Assembly: GCA_963921795.1 (NCBI GenBank)
Contig: OY997647.1
Location: forward strand, 60,414,357-60,478,356
Source: Nannobrachium achirus
Taxonomy: Eukaryota > Chordata > Actinopteri > Myctophiformes > Myctophidae
Direction: 5' to 3'
Length of the DNA stretch: 64,000 nucleotides
This document shows positions 45,140 to 56,054 of this stretch, one piece after another (position 1 is the stretch's first letter; the number at the start of each line of letters is the position of its first letter). Under the pieces are notes generated by a model. It was given only the letters and a program-made list of their open reading frames with translations, was not told the DNA's origin and did no database searches. Made by a program: the position numbers and the translations under genes.

Positions 45140-45376
45140 AGGCCCATTCCCACTGGGCCAGATAAGAGATATCTGGAGATATTTCTCCAGATATTTCTCC
45201 ATGCAAAGTGGATGGTAGATACAGATAAAAAAATGTTTTGCCACAGATAAAAGTATCTGTGGCAAATATCTGTGGTAGATATTTTTTTTATCTGTATCTA
45301 CCATCCACTTTGAATGGAAAAATATCTGGAGAAATATCTCCAGATATCTGTTATCTGGCCCAGTGGGAATGGGCCT
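45140..45376. mobile_element. Harbinger-like palindromic MITE (family K)
   Basis: AGGCCCATTCCCACTGGGCC left, GGCCCAGTGGGAATGGGCCT right, nearly the whole element self-complementary; TAA at 45137-45139 and 45377-45379. Confidence 0.85.
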
Positions 45377-45585
45377 TAACACTTATTTTGGTTAGGCTTC
45401 CTTCAGACAATGCAGCAGCATAGATAATAACAGCAGAATAACAATAACGTAGAAAGATTTAAGGTAAAGAAAGAGTGCAAAGAAAAAGAGCAGCATCAAA
45501 TGTACATCTGCATAAAGGATTTGTACAGTATGTTGTATACACCAACATTCTTTTTCCAGTCGCTACTACCTAACTTTGCGTAAAC

Positions 45586-45740
45586 AACTTCACAGTATAT
45601 TCTATGTGCAACAGGTTAGTATATTCAACTTCACAGTATATTATATGTGCAACAGGTTAGTATATTCAACTTCACAGTATATTCTATGTGCAACAGATTA
45701 GTATATTCAACTTCACAGTATATTCTATGTACAGTAGGAG
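45586..45740 (+). repeat. 41 bp tandem repeat, four copies
   Basis: AACTTCACAGTATATTCTATG units at 45586, 45627, 45668 and 45709, in what looks like the 3' region of the adjacent minus-strand LINE. Confidence 0.9.
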
Positions 45741-46241
45741 CAGTTCAAGCATAATAGTGCAAGAAAGCGACTCTACAATGGTAGAGTATCCGTTGTTGCT
45801 AGTAGCTTTAGACAGCGTAGTCATTTTCCATGCGGCAACATATTAAACAGACTGTGGTCGGGATGGTTTCCATCTTTGTTGATTCCACGGGCTTTGCTGA
45901 CACAGCTATTGTCGTACAGGGCTTGGATGGGGGAGAGATCACATCCGCTGATGCGTTCGGCTGTCCGCACAACCCTCTGCAATGCATTGCGGTTGAGGTC
46001 GGTGCAGCTGCCATACCAGGCAGTGAAGCAGCCAGTCAGGATGCTCTCTGTGGTGCCTCTGTAGAAAGCTCTTAGGACTTTTGGACCCATGCCAGCTTTC
46101 TTCGGTTTCCTGAGAAAGTAGAGGCGTTGTTGTGCTTCCTTGACCACTCACTCAGTTTGCACTGCCCAGGTGAGATCTTCAGTGATCCCCCAGGAATTTG
46201 AACTCTTTGACCCTCTCCACTGCAGCACCCCCGATCTGGAT

Positions 46242-47019
46242 TAGGACTTTCAAGGAATATTCTATGACCGAATATTCCTTCGAATGTTAAAAATAAAAGA
46301 ATATTTGACTGTAAAAAATTAAGCTTCGATAAAAATTAAAAAATCTATACAAAAAAATCTGCTGCAGTTCTCGCGAGACTCTGGGCGACTGGTCTCGTGA
46401 GGCAGAAGTCTCCACTCGCCGCTGCAAAAGTTGATTCCGAATGATAACGATTCAAGCTGAAACGGGCGATTCATTTGGTAGTAGCTGGGGACCCAGTCAC
46501 CAAAAACACAATGTAAAAAGCATGGATTGTTGTTACCGTGTCTCACGGTCTCACCCATGGCCACGGTAAAACTCCCTCCATGTCACACTACTCTTGTAGA
46601 CTACCTTAATTTGATTCAAACCAAAAAACGAATCCACTGGTTTGATTATAATTGCTCCGTTTCATGTCATGGTTGTTCCAACTTCCATCACAGCATAATG
46701 AGCGCATCGTTGGTGCCATGCGTCCCTGTTCTCCAGACAAGCCCGAACTTGTATCAATCAAAACCATACATACGGAATTAAAATTAGGCTATAGAATGAA
46801 ATAAGTATGAATCATTAATTTGATCTAGCAAAAGATTGCATTTCAAGGGTTAGAGAGAAAGAAATAGACTTCTGTGTTTGACTTACTGCACACAATATTT
46901 CATATTTAAAAAAAAAAAGAAATGATTGGAATGTTCTGAATGCATCGATTGCGTCTAATCCCCAGGGGATTTTAAAGGGAATATTCGATTGTAATTTTTG
47001 GCCAATTTTGACAGTCCTA
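46242..47019. mobile_element. hAT-type element inserted in the LINE
   Basis: TAGGACTTTCAAGG left, TTGACAGTCCTA right; identical octamers ATCTGGAT at 46234-46241 and 47020-47027. GAATATTC words at both ends. Confidence 0.9.
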
Positions 47020-47546
47020 ATCTGGATGGGTGAGTGGTCTCTGGGAGGCCTCCTCCTGTAGTCGCAGATTAGCTCTTATGTCTTGTCAACGTTGAGAGCC
47101 AGGTTGTTCTCCTGGCACCATAATTCCAGGCTCTCCACTTCTCTCCTGTTGGCTGTTTCATCATCGTCTGCAAACTGGATCACTTGGTTGGAGCTGAACA
47201 AAGCCACGCAGTCGTGGGTGTTTAGGGAGTAGAGAAGGGGGCTCAAGATGAATCCCCGAGGGGCTCCCGTACTGAGGGTCTGAGGGGCAGTAGTCATTGT
47301 TCCCATCCGCACCACGACTGCAGTTTTCCCGGTGAACCTAAGCGCAACGGTCATTTATTTAATGAGAGGCACTATTGTCGATTTCGTAAGAGACTTGTCG
47401 CCATTTGCAAGATATTTAAAAGTTGGGGCCATGATGATAACCTCTTCTTCCCACTACTAGACTAAGGATTTATATTGTCTGTGTTATTGTTTACAACCAC
47501 AATTATTCATGTGTGGCAAGATCGCGGTTCTACTAGTTTTAGAAGC

Positions 47547-47740
47547 CTTTTCAGAAGTTAATTTAATGTTTTCCATTTAATGATTTCCTTTATCCTCATC
47601 CAATCTTGTGCTAATGCACGCAACTGTTTTTGCTAGGTTTTAAGGCCAAGTAGGCTTTTCAGAAGTTAATTGAATGTTTTCCATTTAATGATTTCCTTTA
47701 TCGTCATCTTGCGCTAATGCACACAACTGTTTCTCATAAG
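47547..47740. repeat. Direct duplication, offset 108 bp
   Basis: TTTTCAGAAGTTAATTTAATG with the following 80 bases recurs at 47655 with a few changes, inside the LINE relic. Confidence 0.85.
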
Positions 47741-47973
47741 CTCGCGACCCTCCTTGCCCATCGGCCCCCACCGTTGCACTTAGGTTCACCGTGGTGGTCG
47801 CATTCGCAACACATAACGTCTTTCTGTCAGGAAGTCGAGGATCCAGCTGCACAGGCTTGAGTTTAGACCCAGACTCTTTAGTTTGGTGTCTAGTTTTAGG
47901 GGAATAATATGGTATTGAACGCTGAGCTGTTGTCAATGCATAGTATTCTCACTTATGACTTGTTTCTCTCAGT

Positions 47974-48447
47974 CAGGGGTGTCGCACCAAACCCTGGGCC
48001 CTGGGTACTTTATATTGAAAAATAGCAGATATACAGGTGCCGCGCTGGGAGCTTGTAGATCTGCTATTTTTGAAAAAAATATTTCAAATCCTTCTAAGGT
48101 TTTTTGAAAAAACCTGTGTTTCTATGTCAGAGGTGCTCAAACCTGTTCATGTGAAGGACCCCCAAAATTATATGACGGACCCCCATGTCAAGATATTTAT
48201 TTCGAGGGACCCCCCAGAAGCAAAATTTGCATTACAAATGTTCGCCTAAAGAATACATACATTCAAAGATTTGCACACATTTTCACGACTTTTCAAAAAT
48301 AGCAGATCTACAAGCTTGCTTCGAGTGCCGCGCTGTGAGCTTGTATAGCTGCTATTTTTCAATAGCTAAAGTATAAAATAATTCCAGGCCCCTCCACCTT
48401 GGGCCCTAGTAACTCAGTCCCACTTTCCCCCCCTTGTGACGCCCCTG
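47974..48447. mobile_element. hAT-type element (family A) in the LINE
   Basis: CAGGGGTGTCGCACC left, TTGTGACGCCCCTG right; no clear target duplication. Partial hairpins at 48018-48070 and 48295-48360. Confidence 0.75.
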
Positions 48448-48659
48448 GGTGGAGTGGAGTGATGTGGCTCTGTTCTGACCATAGGCAAATTGCAGGGGGT
48501 CGAGTGTGAGAGGCAATTTGTTATCGATCATCTCCCTGACATGTTTCTCAAAGCATTTCTCACTATGGGTGTGAGTGCAACAGGCCTCCAGTCATTTAAA
48601 CCGGTTATTTTGCCCTTTTTGGGGAATGGTACAATGATTGCTGATTTAAAGCATTACAG

Positions 48660-49043
48660 CAGTGGTTCTCAATCCTTTCAGGCTGCGACCCCTAAAATAA
48701 TCATGTTTTAACCGGGGACCCCCCCACTCTGACGATTGAGCACTATGAGTTGAGGCATTACATTTTGTATAATACGGTTCTATTGTGAAAATAGCCGACC
48801 GAGGCGTTGTGAGCATGTAGATCGGCTATTTTCACAATTTCTGCCTCTAACATTTGACAAATTTGGCCAATGTTTAATTTGACATTATTAAAAAAGTCCT
48901 TACATTGTCACTTTAGAAATGTGCAGATACCCTCTATACACTTAAACTTTATGTTGGTTTGTTTAAGAAAACAATGTTGCACATTAAGCTAATCATCTGG
49001 GGACCCCCCAAAATAATTTGGGGACCCCCACAGGTTACCGCTG
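48660..49043. mobile_element. hAT/Charlie-like MITE (family D) in the LINE
   Basis: CAGTGGTTCTCAATCC left, right end shortened to GGTTACCGCTG; flanks CATTACAG and CATTATGG (six of eight). Confidence 0.75.
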
Positions 49044-49190
49044 CATTATGGGACTTTGCTCTCACGAAGGGAAGATATCCGTGAAAACACCCACCAGTTA
49101 CATTGCACATGCTTTGAAGACCTGCCCCGGGATCTCGTCAGGACCTGCAGCTTTGCGTGTGTTGATGGGAATAAAAGGACAATTCTAAAA

Positions 49191-49841
49191 CGGCTAGTTC
49201 CATTCCTTGATTTTGATTGGCTGGTTGCCATGGTATACCTGAGACTGTAACCCACACCTTGAATCAGTTTATATCAAAGCCAGGTGCGTTATTTCTTTCC
49301 ACTGTGCCGCGAAGAAGCGAGCATTTGATTTCCTCTCAAATCCTGCCGTGCGGGTGCTTCTAAGCACCGCCCACATGCATAGGACAGTGACTGAATGGCT
49401 CCGGGCGGGGCTTGTAAAGGCAACAAGCGCCCTCTATTCTCCAGGCACCACTCGGCTGTTTAGCTTGGGTTGCTATGCTAGCGTTTTGTTCACCCACATA
49501 GCAGCTAAATCTGGATGAAAATAAACGTGTATGGATCGAATATGGTTCTTAACATGAGACTGGTCTAACACAAGTGTTGTTTCCCTATTTGTTTGGCAAA
49601 AAGAATGACGTGACTTTGTAAACACACACTGGCTTCCGTAAGTTCCATTCCTGAATGTGACTGGTAAACGCAAGGAAATGTCTCTTCCTGGTGGCGGAGA
49701 AGTGTACTTTTTTGAGCGGTGGTCACACCGTCTCCTATACGTGGCCGTGTGTGTGGGTAGCCGTCCGGCCGTCCGTGTATGTAGCCTCAAGCATGCAGTA
49801 CCTTTTCTGACCACACATGTTAAGGGAGGGGCGCTGTTGTT

Positions 49842-49842
<1 letters not shown>
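49191..49842 (+). other. STT3B intron, unassigned
   Basis: Nothing recognised beyond weak similarity around the CA run to repeats at 35310. Confidence 0.4.

Positions 49843-49903
<61 letters not shown>
49843..49903 (+). repeat. (CA)n microsatellite
   Basis: About 30 pure units. Confidence 0.95.
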
Positions 49904-49905
<2 letters not shown>

Positions 49906-50154
49906 GGGGAAGGGTGGGTCAGCATGTGTGGTCAAGTATTATTATTATTATTAACAAACTGAATGTTTTAGGGTCAAATAAATTAGAGTGTGTGAAGAAA
50001 CTACAGCATTGTAAAGCACACTAACCCCGCTGCACCCACCCAGTAGTGCTGTTGCACAGCCTCCACGACCACCGCTCAGTTCACACGGGTGTGATTTTCT
50101 TTAAATAATGCAATGCTATGATTTTCATGTTGCAATATTTGTGACCGTTTTAGA

Positions 50155-50307
50155 AAAGCAATAAGCCACGCGAGGCTTGTGGTTACCGGGGGAGTATACA
50201 CCGGCTGAGAGGGTCAGAAACACTCGGCTGCGCCTCGTGTTTCCCAACGCCTCTCAGCCGGTGTATACTCCCCCGGTAACCACTCGCCTCTTGTGGCTTA
50301 TTGCTTT
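50155..50307. repeat. Long hairpin / palindromic MITE
   Basis: AAAGCAATAAGCCAC pairs with GTGGCTTATTGCTTT, and GGTTACCGGGGGAGTATACA onward (50181-50211) pairs exactly with 50251-50281. The 39 base centre has its own stem GAAACAC/GTGTTTC. Confidence 0.9.
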
Positions 50308-50614
50308 AGCGTACATCTGTAGTAATGAGGATAATAATGTAACGAGGAGCTTTCATCCGTTAACAATATTGCCATGTGTGTGTGTTGCAAACAATCTTTT
50401 TATTCATAATTGATTTGTCAACATGAGTGAATACTAATTTGAATGTCATTTGTTTTCGTTAAATTGACAATTGACACAGCAGAATTGGAAAACACTCAAT
50501 TACCCAACTATGATTTGCAGCTTGAAACAAAATGCACGAATACAGACAAGGCAAATTAATAATACTTTCTTACATACTGAGACTCATTAATGCAGTAGGA
50601 CATGTACAGTAGAA

Positions 50615-51025
50615 CATTGGTTCTCAACCTGTGGGTCGGGACCCCCAGAGGGGTCGCCAAACTATTTTGGGGGTCCCAAGATGATTAACTAACTCAATGT
50701 GCAACATTGTTTTCTCACTCAACAGTAAACAAACCAACATAAAGTTTAAGTGTATAGAGGGTATCTGCACATTTCTAAAGTGACAATTGAAGGATGTTTT
50801 AATACCTCTAAAAGGACTAATTAAACATTGGCCAAATTCCACAATATTAAAGGCTAAAATTGTAAAACGCGAGGCGTTGTGAGTATGTAGATCGGCTATT
50901 TTCACAATAGAACCGTGTTATGCAAAATGTAACGCCTCAACTCTTAGTGCTCGTCAGGGTGGAGGGGTCCCCAGTTAAAATATGATTATTTTGGATGTCA
51001 CGGCCTGAAAAGGTTGAGAACCACG
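50615..51025. mobile_element. hAT/Charlie-like MITE (family D)
   Basis: CATTGGTTCTCAACCTG left, GGTTGAGAACCACG right; no readable target duplication. Half hairpin at 50865-50905. Confidence 0.75.
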
Positions 51026-51154
51026 TCTGCACTCCCCTCCTTGTGTCGCTGTTAGACCACAGATATACCATAGGTATTATTAACAGTAAGCTTAGAAACA
51101 CGTGGTTAATCTCTCCAACTACACCTCAGAAACCTACTGACAGAGTAGCTACAC

Positions 51155-51649
51155 TTAACTCATTCAGAGCCCCAGACATTAACGGATTATAATGTCCAAA
51201 GTGCCTCCTTCAGGTCCCATTCACTTGCGTTGTCTTATTTTGAAGGCCAGAAGTCCGCCGCGCAATCACTTCCGGTCTGACGTCATCGGATCGTGCGCCG
51301 GAACCGATCCGTGTCCACGTGGAGTTGTGTAATGGCCGACCGGGAGCTTTTATAACTGTGTAACATAAGCGAGCATCTGCCTCCATCGCTAGCTTCTAAA
51401 GTGTAGTTTTGAGATAATGGACATTAAAGATGAGATCCCCCGTCCACCTCAATGTTATGGATGGGACTATTTTGTGCTCGTGGAGCCGTGATGATGCGAA
51501 ATCAGCGACGGATTTCGTCTCCGGACCGTCGGCCATTCTTCTCGCCGTTACAGTAATCTATTACTTTTCCCGAGATATCCCGTGAATGGCACTACAGATA
51601 CTCGAGTACATTTCGCGAGACATCTCGCGAATGGCACTAGATGAGTTAA
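51155..51649. mobile_element. TTAA-flanked piggyBac-like element
   Basis: TTAACTCATTCAGAGCC left, GGCACTAGATGAGTTAA right. GC-richer than surroundings. Confidence 0.65.
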
Positions 51650-51732
51650 GAAGAGAGGTTTCCTCACCATCATAGTCCTTCAGGTTCATGTTGTGTGCTT
51701 CATACCCTTCCTCTTTTTGTGCTTCAATTCTC

Positions 51733-51736
<4 letters not shown>

Positions 51737-51798
<62 letters not shown>

Positions 51799-51814
51799 CC
51801 CCCCCCCCCCCCCC
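51737..51814 (+). repeat. (CT)n(C)n polypyrimidine tract at an acceptor
   Basis: About 60 bases of CT then 18 C, ending eight bases before the acceptor of exon 51823. Confidence 0.96.
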
Positions 51815-51822
51815 TCCTGCAG

Positions 51823-52034
51823 TTGCGCTGTATGCCATCAGTGCGGTGTACTTCGCCGGTGTGATGGTGCGCTTGATGTTGACGCTGACTCCGGTGGTGT
51901 GCATGCTGTCGGCGGTGGCCTTCTCCAGCGTGTTTGAGCGCTACCTGGGGGACGACACCAAGAGAGAGAACCCCCCCGCCGAGGACAGCAGCGACGAGGA
52001 CGACAAGAGGAACTCTGGGAACCTCTACGATAAG
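51823..52034 (+). CDS. stt3b: STT3B internal exon with the STT3B-type acidic linker
   Basis: Encodes (V)ALYAISAVYFAGVMVRLML, TLTPVVCMLSAVAFSSVFE and RYLGDDTKRENPPAEDSSDE, ending in DDKRNSGNLYDK. Two transmembrane helices are followed by a hydrophilic acidic segment that I know from STT3B and not STT3A, which decides the paralog. The exon is 212 nt; with one base carried in, it ends exactly on a codon. The acceptor follows a pure (CT)n(C)n tract ending CTCCTGCAG. The donor is AAG|GTGTGT at 52035. The open frame runs on into a SINE about 60 bp downstream, which is not coding. Confidence 0.96.
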
Positions 52035-52096
52035 GTGTGTGCTGCTGGCGGGGACGTGCAGAGAATGTTAGAGAGGCAGGGTCTCTCCCTCCACGT

Positions 52097-52503
52097 CATC
52101 AGCACCCACACCCGAGGTGGGGTTGGCGATAGGGCCTTTCTGTGTGGAGTGTGCATGTTCTCCCCGTGTCTCCTTGGGTTGATACCCTCACAAAAACATG
52201 CACGTAATCCTGGTCTCAATAATGCCTCCCCCTGGCCAGCCGGGGCGCCTGATGGAGGGGAGAGGAACTGGTTGGAATAACGTGTTCCTTCCACGCGCTA
52301 CGTCCAAACCAGGGAAATCTCCACTGTCAGGTGAAAAGAAGCAACTTGGACTCCTCATGCATAGAAGGAAGCATGAGGTCAGTCCGTTGTCTCCCCAGGC
52401 GCAGCAGAGGGAGAGCAGAGCCCAGGATTACATAGGCAATTGGCACTGGGTGAAAAAATGGGTTACAAAATTGTGGGATAAAAATTATAAAAAAAAAAAA
52501 AGA
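52097..52503 (+). mobile_element. 5'-truncated V-SINE-like element
   Basis: Plus strand; same body as 19434-19961 reversed (CCTTTCTGTGTGGAG, CATGTTCTCCCCGTGTC) without the A and B boxes, ending in an A-rich tail at 52489-52503. It begins about 60 bp after the donor of exon 51823. Confidence 0.85.
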
Positions 52504-52583
52504 AAAATAGCGAAAATAGCAGACCTCCAAGCTCACTACGCGTCGCGCTGCGACGCGTAGTGAGCTTGGAGGTCGGCTATTTT
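52504..52583. repeat. Hairpin module attached to a SINE tail
   Basis: AGCAGACCTCCAAGCTCACT pairs with AGTGAGCTTGGAGGTCGGCT around CGCGTCGC...GCGACGCG. Compared with other copies, both arms carry matching substitutions. Confidence 0.9.
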
Positions 52584-53471
52584 CGGTGCGTGATACCACA
52601 CTGACTTATCAAGTCAATACTGGAGATGTGGCGTAACGGCATGGATTTCTACACAGAGGGCAATTCTTATTCTTTCAACATAAGATGCTGCATTCAAGTT
52701 CAGGAGAGCTTGGACAAGGCACATCTTTTGAATGCTGCCTTCATGTATGGCATGGAAAAGGGGCATTTGCATTTCTTTCACCGTAGTCCGGGCATTGGCC
52801 AAGATTTGCAGGATGTTTCATGAAAATAAAGCCATAAAAGGCACCACTCACTTCACACTGGTAGTGATTATCTGGAAAATTCGCAGATTTTCTGGCAAAT
52901 GGCCAATCAGATTGCATCAAATCATTAGCTATCCTACACTATCTGACGTAATCATGCAATGACATCATCACGTCAGAAAAAACTGTTGTTCCCACAATGA
53001 GCCGGATGTAGCACACCTGCTGAAGCGCGTGTAGTTGTGCTTTACTTTAGCTTGTTTTGAACACATTTATCTTATGGCTAATGCAGAGGATAACATAGTT
53101 TCAAAACGTTCCCGACAGGAGCGTGCATAATGCATTAACTTAATAACCATACTGACAAGCAGTAAGTCAAGCCCAGCCCGCCGCTGTGTCGCTCTCCGTG
53201 GTGCTGTAATGGCCGCATCTCTCTCCTTCTGCGTTTCTGTTGGTAGTGTTTTTGAGTCCCAAAGGAAATGTAACGGGATTATGCAGGACTAGACGGTAAC
53301 ATTGCAGAATTATCCGAGACCAAGCGGCACAGGCTAAACGGCACTTACATGTTTGCATATGGGAGGTTACCAGAAATGAACTGCAGTCAGAAATGAAACC
53401 GGGGCGGGTGGGCGCGGGACTGAGAAAAAAGGGCTCTAGTCTGTACAATTCTACGAATGCCTTCCTTATAA
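52584..53471 (+). other. STT3B intron, unassigned
   Basis: Nothing recognised. Confidence 0.4.
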
Positions 53472-53932
53472 ATCTGTACTAGTTCTCAGACCTTTTCATG
53501 CCAATTAGGGACTCCCAAAATAATATGTATTTGGCCTGCGGACCCCCATGTGAAAATGTTTTGTGCCAAGGGCCAGCAGCAGAGAAGATTTGTGTTTAAA
53601 CAAAATAAAAAATATAACAAACTCTTTGATGGTTTTTCAAAAATGTTCAGAACAGGCTACAAGCTTGTAGCTTGTAGATCGGCTATTTTCGGCAAAGAGC
53701 TTTGGTGTAGAGGGGAAAAAAGAGCAGACTAAGTACAGAGTGAAAGGTCACGTTTTTTGAAGTATTGACAGTTCAAGTGGTTAAATATCTGAAAAACAAA
53801 TTGACATGAATGACATGATTGTGCTGTCAAGCAATGAAACTATGGAATCTATGATAAGGTTGCGGGGGTCCCTGCTTCATCTCTCTTGACTAAGGGGTCC
53901 TTGGCCTGAAAACGTTGGAGACCCCTGGGTTA
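53472..53932. mobile_element. hAT-like relic
   Basis: CTAGTTCTCAGACCTTTTCATG left, CTGAAAACGTTGGAGACCCCTG right; contains a half hairpin at about 53665. Confidence 0.55.
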
Positions 53933-54137
53933 AAAACACTGCTGTCTCTTCGCTGTCCATGACCGAGTGACCAGAATGACTGACTTGACTGACAGCCCCC
54001 GGCTCACGTCGTTCAAACTTCATTAGTGATTGTTTTGCTCGTGACGCAGCATAATGACTAGAAATATGCATGAAGGTCTGTTCCATTGATTTGAGCCTGA
54101 AGGTTTTCCCTGTAAAAACAAGCAGCCAAAGGGAGTT

Positions 54138-54590
54138 TTAAGCCGTTTAGGCCTGAACTCTTTAACCATTTTTCTTTGCTTTAACTACTGAAAAATAGCA
54201 GATCTACAAGCTCACAGCGCGGCACCGAGTGCCGCACTGCGAGCTTGTAGATCTGTTATTTTTGAAAGATCGTGAAAATTTGTGCACGTCTATTAAATAA
54301 GTGTCTTGTAAATCCTTCTAAGCTTTTTTGAAAAACCTACATTTCTATGTCCTTGGTGCTCAAACTCTTTCATGTCAAGGACCCCCAAAATGATATGTAT
54401 TTGGCCATGGACCCCCATCTCAAAATATTTAGTTCCAGGGACCCCCAGAAGCAAAGTTTAAGTTACAAATGTTCGCTTTAAAAATACATTTTCACGACTT
54501 TTCAAAAATAGCAGATCTACAAGCTTGCATGTAGATCTGCTATTTTTCAATAGTTAAAACATTCAATAATTATAGGCCTAAATGGGTTAA
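54138..54590. mobile_element. piggyBac-like element (family J)
   Basis: TTAAGCCGTTTAGGCC left, GGCCTAAATGGGTTAA right; full hairpin at about 54193-54263. Confidence 0.82.
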
Positions 54591-55842
54591 TGAAACCCTT
54601 AATTTGACCTTCGTCGCTTCGTAATGCGGATTCCGTGCAGCGCTTAATATCGAGATGTCAGATTTTGGGCAGGAAGTCCTAATTGATTCCGAGTGTTACA
54701 AACGCTCCAAATCTGCCAAATGGCGGCGATCCAGATGGTTTCACATAAGCTAAGTGGTGCTGCAGTTTGTTGCTCATTTATATTGTGATTCTCCCCCCCC
54801 CCCCCCCCCACACACACACGTCCCAGAGAAACACATCCAGCCTTCCTACTGGCGTAATTATTTTATCAACACACAGTGGCCAGAAACAAAGGTCACCTCC
54901 AGTAGGCAATGTGCATGACTAACAAAATGTAAAAAAGCTACTGTTCTTGCAAAGATTTTCTTGCTAAACGCAGCCAAAAAAAATGCTTCTCTTTATCCCC
55001 GTTTAACATTATGTATGGATAGGGCTGGGTGATATGACTTAGGCCCTTCTTGTGCCTATCCCGGACAAGTTTGGGATTTTTTCAATACAATACAATGTTT
55101 TTTTTTGCTATTTTACTTACCCTGAGCTGCTTGTAGAGATGTGGGTGGTCCTGGCTCGTCCTACGCTTCCCAACGACCGAGTCTAGATGGTCCGACGATT
55201 TATTCCATTGAAAATGGTTTAGAATAAAGTTTAGAGCCCCCCCAAAAAAACTCAATCTATACTGTCGGCGGCGCGACGTATTCCGGGGTGCCGATCCCGA
55301 TCTAGTCCGGGGTTTTTAATAAAAATGAATTAATTAATCGGAGGCCTCAACGAAGCCCCGGTCTAAATTTCCATCCATGCCCCGGGCCGCGATTCTGTTT
55401 ACATCGGCCCGTAATCGGGTAACGCCGCCGCACCGCGCCGCCGACTCCAATACAAACTCACATCTTTAGAGACCTTTTTCTCTGAACTGTGTTCCCAGGG
55501 CAGCGACAACGTTTTCTTGCGGCTAAATAGCTTCAGATCGGGCTTCTAAAAAATAAAGAAGCCAATAGCTAACTGTTAGCTCACTTCCTCCGGTCTTCGT
55601 TCATAACAGTGTTTGCAGTGAAAGCCCAAGCCACTTCTGCCTGTGTAGACGGAAGTTAGAGCGAAGGCCTATGGAGAAATGTCTGGCACTCTAGCGGCAC
55701 CTTTTGGCCCCTGGCAGTGGGTTAAAATCAATTTCACAATAATTTTTGCCTTGATTAAGATTAATTCTACACATTTCTACTTCAGTTATAAGCCGATTAT
55801 TGGTGCTAAATATAGATAGTTTTGATTAATAAACAAAAAAAG
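54591..55842 (+). other. STT3B intron, partly repeat
   Basis: C run at 54794-54809. 55045-55728 resembles a TTAA-type element related to 17055-17656 (CCGGACAAGTTTGGG left, CAGTGGGTTAA right), boundaries uncertain. Confidence 0.4.
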
Positions 55843-56054
55843 TATATCGTCACTGTCGGGCAGAAAACTTGTATCTCCCAAGTTTCAAATTTGTACGTTT
55901 TTTCGCGAAGTAAAGCCCTGCTTCATCAGACAAGATCAGACAAGGCTGTCGCACAAAAGTAGTGAAAACAGCCGATCTACAAGTTTTCACTAGTTTAGTT
56001 AATTTTTTTAAATGATAAAAACAAACGGTTTCCACCCGACAACGATAATATATA
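55843..56054. mobile_element. Family B MITE, internally deleted
   Basis: TATATCGTCACTGTCGGG left, CCCGACAACGATAATATA right; one hairpin arm is missing. Confidence 0.72.

Larger units (their letters stand above)
45790..49190 (-). pseudogene. Non-LTR retrotransposon (LINE) reverse transcriptase relic
   Basis: Read on the minus strand from 49190 downwards: RKAAGPDEIPG (49150 region), [18 protein letters not shown] (48600 region), a damaged LDPRLPDRKTLCV (47850 region), APRGFILSPLLYSLNTHDCV and FADDDE (47076-47354), LVKEAQQRLYFLRK-like end with AWYGSCTDLNRNALQRVVRT (45821-46147). These are successive parts of a fish RT protein, including the FADD catalytic box. It is interrupted by hAT-type insertions at 46242-47019, 47974-48447 and 48660-49043 and by frameshifts, so it is dead. 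L2/Rex-type affiliation is inference. Confidence 0.85.

Noticed and set aside
51693..52280. 195 residue open frame as one protein
   Set aside because: Only 51823-52034 is STT3B coding; the left part is the CT/C acceptor tract and the right part runs into intron and a SINE.
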